From the NCBI GenBank assembly GCA_028688175.1, contig JAQTYS010000147.1, positions 1 to 6,761 on the forward strand: 6,761 nucleotides of DNA, given 5' to 3'. Shown here piece by piece: positions 4,772-6,761 of the stretch. A program made the translations under genes and the position numbers. Position 1 is the stretch's first letter, and each line of letters starts with the position of its first letter. The notes under the pieces were generated by a model. It was not told the DNA's origin. It saw only the letters and a program-made list of their open reading frames with translations, and ran no database searches. Source of the DNA: Methanothrix sp. Its GTDB lineage: Archaea; Halobacteriota; Methanosarcinia; Methanotrichales; Methanotrichaceae.

Positions 4772-6761
4772 TTGTCATCGCCTATCCTTGTAACCTGCGG
4801 CCTGCCCTATGCCAATGGTCCCTGTCATCTGGGCCATTTGAGGACCTATGTACCTGCGGACATCTTTGTTCGAGGATTAAAGAAGATGGGCAAAGATGTG
4901 CTCTTCGTATGCGGCTCGGACGCCCATGGAACTCCCATTGTAGTCAATGCCGAAAGCTTGGGAATGACTCCCAAAGCGCTTGTCGCCAGATACCACCAGC
5001 ATTTTGACGAGGTCTTCAAAGGTATGGGCGTCGATTTTGACTTCTTCGGAGACACTGATGATCCTGCCTGTCACAATCGCACGCAAGAAATGGTCCGTGT
5101 CCTCATGGATGGCGGTCATGTCTATTCCAAAGAGATCGAGCTGGCCTTCTGTCCCAAATGTGAGCGCTTCCTGCCGGATAGATATGTAGAAGGAGAGTGC
5201 CCCTACTGCGGAAAGCCCGCTCGGGGCGACGAGTGTGACATGGGCTGCGGTCGCCATCTGGAGCCGGGGGAGATCAAAAACGCAGTCTGCAAGGTCTGCG
5301 GCGGAAAGGCCGAGTACAGAAAACAAACCCATTACTTTTTTAGGCTCTCTCAATTCAAGGATTTTCTGCTCTCCTATCTTGAGACACTGGGCGGGACTGC
5401 ATCAGCTCGCAATTACGCTATGGAGTGGGTGCGCCAGGAGCTAAAGGATTGGTGCATCACCCGCAATATGGCTTGGGGTGTGAAGTTCCCGGGGCACGAT
5501 GATCTGGTGGTCTACGTCTGGGTGGATGCACCCATCGGCTACATTGCCTTCACTGAGGAGTGGTGTGCCAAGAATGGCCTGGACTGGCAGGCCTACTGGA
5601 AGAATGAGGCTAAGATCGTACACTTCATCGGCGGGGATATCGTCTACCATCATTGCATCTTCTGGCCGGCCATGCTCAAAGGAGCCGGCTACACCTTGCC
5701 TTCGGCTGTCGTCGCCAGCGGTATGCTGAAGATAGATGATAAGAAATTTTCCAAATCACGGGGCAATGTCATCTGGGTCAAAGACGATTATCTGGAGAAG
5801 GGTCTTCATCCTGATCTGCTGCGCTACTATCTGGCCAGTTACACAGCTCACAACAAAGAGGTCAACTTCGCCTGGAAGATCTTTGCCGATAAGGTAAACA
5901 CCGAGCTGGTAGGGGCGCTGGGCAATTTCATAAACCGTGCTCTGACATTCACAGTGAAGAACTTCGAGGGCAGCGTTCCGCGAGGCGAAATTGACCCGGA
6001 GGTCATGGCCAGGATAAGCCAGACCTTAAACGAAGTGGCAGTAGACCTGGAAGTGTACGAGTTCAAAAAGGCCATAGACAGCGTGATGACTTTAGCTGAT
6101 TATGGCAATATCTACTTCCAGAGTCGTGAACCCTGGAAGTTGGTGAAGAGTGATAAGGCCGCCGCAGGCTGCGTGCTGAGAAGCTGCCTGCAGATCGCCA
6201 AAGCGCTGGTCATCCTCATGCAGCCGGTAATGCCCACAAAGATGGAGGATGCCTGGAAGCAGCTGGGCCTGGATGGAACTGTAGCGGAAAAATCTTTCCA
6301 GGAGGCTATGGTTCCCCTGACTGAGGATGGCCGTCTCGGTACACCCCAGATTCTCTTCTCACGCATGGAAGAAGCATTCGTCAAAGAGCTTGACACTATA
6401 TTTCTAGATAGGCTAGAAAAAGCTGAAGCAAAGGGCAAAGCGGCGGAAAAAGCAGGCGGAAAAAAGGGTGAGATCTCTTTTGAGGAGTTTGGATCATTGG
6501 ACCTGCGGATAGGGGAAATTAAGGAGGCGGGCCCCATCAAGGGCTCAAAGAAGCTGATTAGGCTTCAGGTCGATATCGGAGGCGAGATTCGTCAGGTGGT
6601 GGCAGGCATTGCGGGGGCCTACTCAGCAGAAGAACTGGTTGGCACGCAGGTGGTAGTCTTGACCAATCTCAAGCCGACCAAGCTCTTTGGTGTAGAGTCG
6701 CAAGCCATGCTCCTGGCTGCAGACGCTGCCGGCAAGGCAGTGCTGCTCCAGCCTCGTGAAT
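4772..6761 (+). CDS. metG: Methionyl-tRNA synthetase (3' end beyond window)
   Basis: This cytoplasmic enzyme charges tRNA-Met with methionine using ATP. There are 663 open codons with no stop, and probably only a few are missing at the end. The N-terminus reads SSPILVTCGLPYANGPCHLGH, with the class I signature HLGH at 19-22. The zinc knuckles are C127xxC130/C143xxC146 and C155xxxC159/C173xxC176. VYVWVDAPIGY and FIGGDIVYHH are core active-site strands, and the KMSKS-loop counterpart is KFSKS at 325-329. The anticodon-binding helical domain follows, where N385, R389 and W455 match the spacing of E. coli N391, R395 and W461. A Lys/Ala/Glu-rich linker (about 545-566) joins it to a C-terminal EMAP-II/Trbp111-like tRNA-binding domain (about 567-663). 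The start is TTG at 4772: the conserved SPILVTCG begins right after it, no ATG or GTG is available in frame nearby, and GGTG lies 7 bases upstream. Confidence 0.97.
   Translation, partial: MSSPILVTCGLPYANGPCHLGHLRTYVPADIFVRGLKKMGKDVLFVCGSDAHGTPIVVNAESLGMTPKALVARYHQHFDEVFKGMGVDFDFFGDTDDPACHNRTQEMVRVLMDGGHVYSKEIELAFCPKCERFLPDRYVEGECPYCGKPARGDECDMGCGRHLEPGEIKNAVCKVCGGKAEYRKQTHYFFRLSQFKDFLLSYLETLGGTASARNYAMEWVRQELKDWCITRNMAWGVKFPGHDDLVVYVWVDAPIGYIAFTEEWCAKNGLDWQAYWKNEAKIVHFIGGDIVYHHCIFWPAMLKGAGYTLPSAVVASGMLKIDDKKFSKSRGNVIWVKDDYLEKGLHPDLLRYYLASYTAHNKEVNFAWKIFADKVNTELVGALGNFINRALTFTVKNFEGSVPRGEIDPEVMARISQTLNEVAVDLEVYEFKKAIDSVMTLADYGNIYFQSREPWKLVKSDKAAAGCVLRSCLQIAKALVILMQPVMPTKMEDAWKQLGLDGTVAEKSFQEAMVPLTEDGRLGTPQILFSRMEEAFVKELDTIFLDRLEKAEAKGKAAEKAGGKKGEISFEEFGSLDLRIGEIKEAGPIKGSKKLIRLQVDIGGEIRQVVAGIAGAYSAEELVGTQVVVLTNLKPTKLFGVESQAMLLAADAAGKAVLLQPRE

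Noticed and set aside
4877..5353. Minus-strand open frame of 158 codons inside metG
   Set aside because: It is a shadow of metG, whose full catalytic and zinc motifs occupy the plus strand here.
6112..6540. Minus-strand open frame of 142 codons inside metG, Ser/Pro-rich
   Set aside because: It is antisense to the anticodon-binding domain and the Lys-rich linker. The Ser/Phe-rich make-up is what reading Lys/Glu codons backwards gives.

Overview
The window looks like a piece of a methanogenic archaeal chromosome, most likely from the Methanosarcinales/Methanotrichales side (an inference, not proven here). The pointers are an archaeal-type methionyl-tRNA synthetase with paired zinc knuckles and a C-terminal tRNA-binding domain, a heterodisulfide-reductase-like iron-sulfur protein, TATA-box-like rather than -35/-10-like upstream sequences, and two secreted proteins crowded with N-glycosylation sequons. 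No phage, IS element, CRISPR array, tRNA or rRNA is visible, and no gene-free stretch is longer than about 140 bases.

Layout. On the minus strand at the left edge is the first third of a DJ-1/PfpI-family gene (1-95, cut by the window). A 138-base divergent spacer follows. It holds an A/T-rich promoter-like block, a pair of TGATCTC direct repeats and a 16-codon open frame. A short plus-strand cysteine-cluster protein of the YkgJ type comes next (234-548). It converges, with only 5 bases between stop codons, on a run of four minus-strand genes. Read in transcription order, these are a secreted Ig-like-fold protein of 335 aa (4656-3649), its 309-aa paralogue (3506-2577), a class I methyltransferase resembling animal histamine N-methyltransferase (2537-1731), and an HdrD/GlpC-like (Fe-S) protein (1684-554). 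Divergent from this run is metG (4772 to beyond the right edge), read from a TTG start.

How the genes may work together. The gaps in the minus-strand run are 142, 39 and 46 bases. The second paralogue and the methyltransferase are therefore probably co-transcribed, while the first paralogue and the Fe-S protein each have a plausible promoter of their own. No established pathway joins secreted proteins, a methyltransferase and an Fe-S oxidoreductase, and I do not claim one. metG and the DJ-1 gene look like ordinary housekeeping or stress genes flanking an accessory stretch.

The points that most repay a second look are the HNMT-like methyltransferase, which keeps some substrate-pocket residues of the animal enzyme, has replaced others, and is clearly A/T-richer than its neighbours; the tandem secreted paralogues; a perfect 7-bp dyad whose loop carries the Shine-Dalgarno sequence of the second paralogue; and the in-frame mini-ORF just upstream of the YkgJ-like gene.
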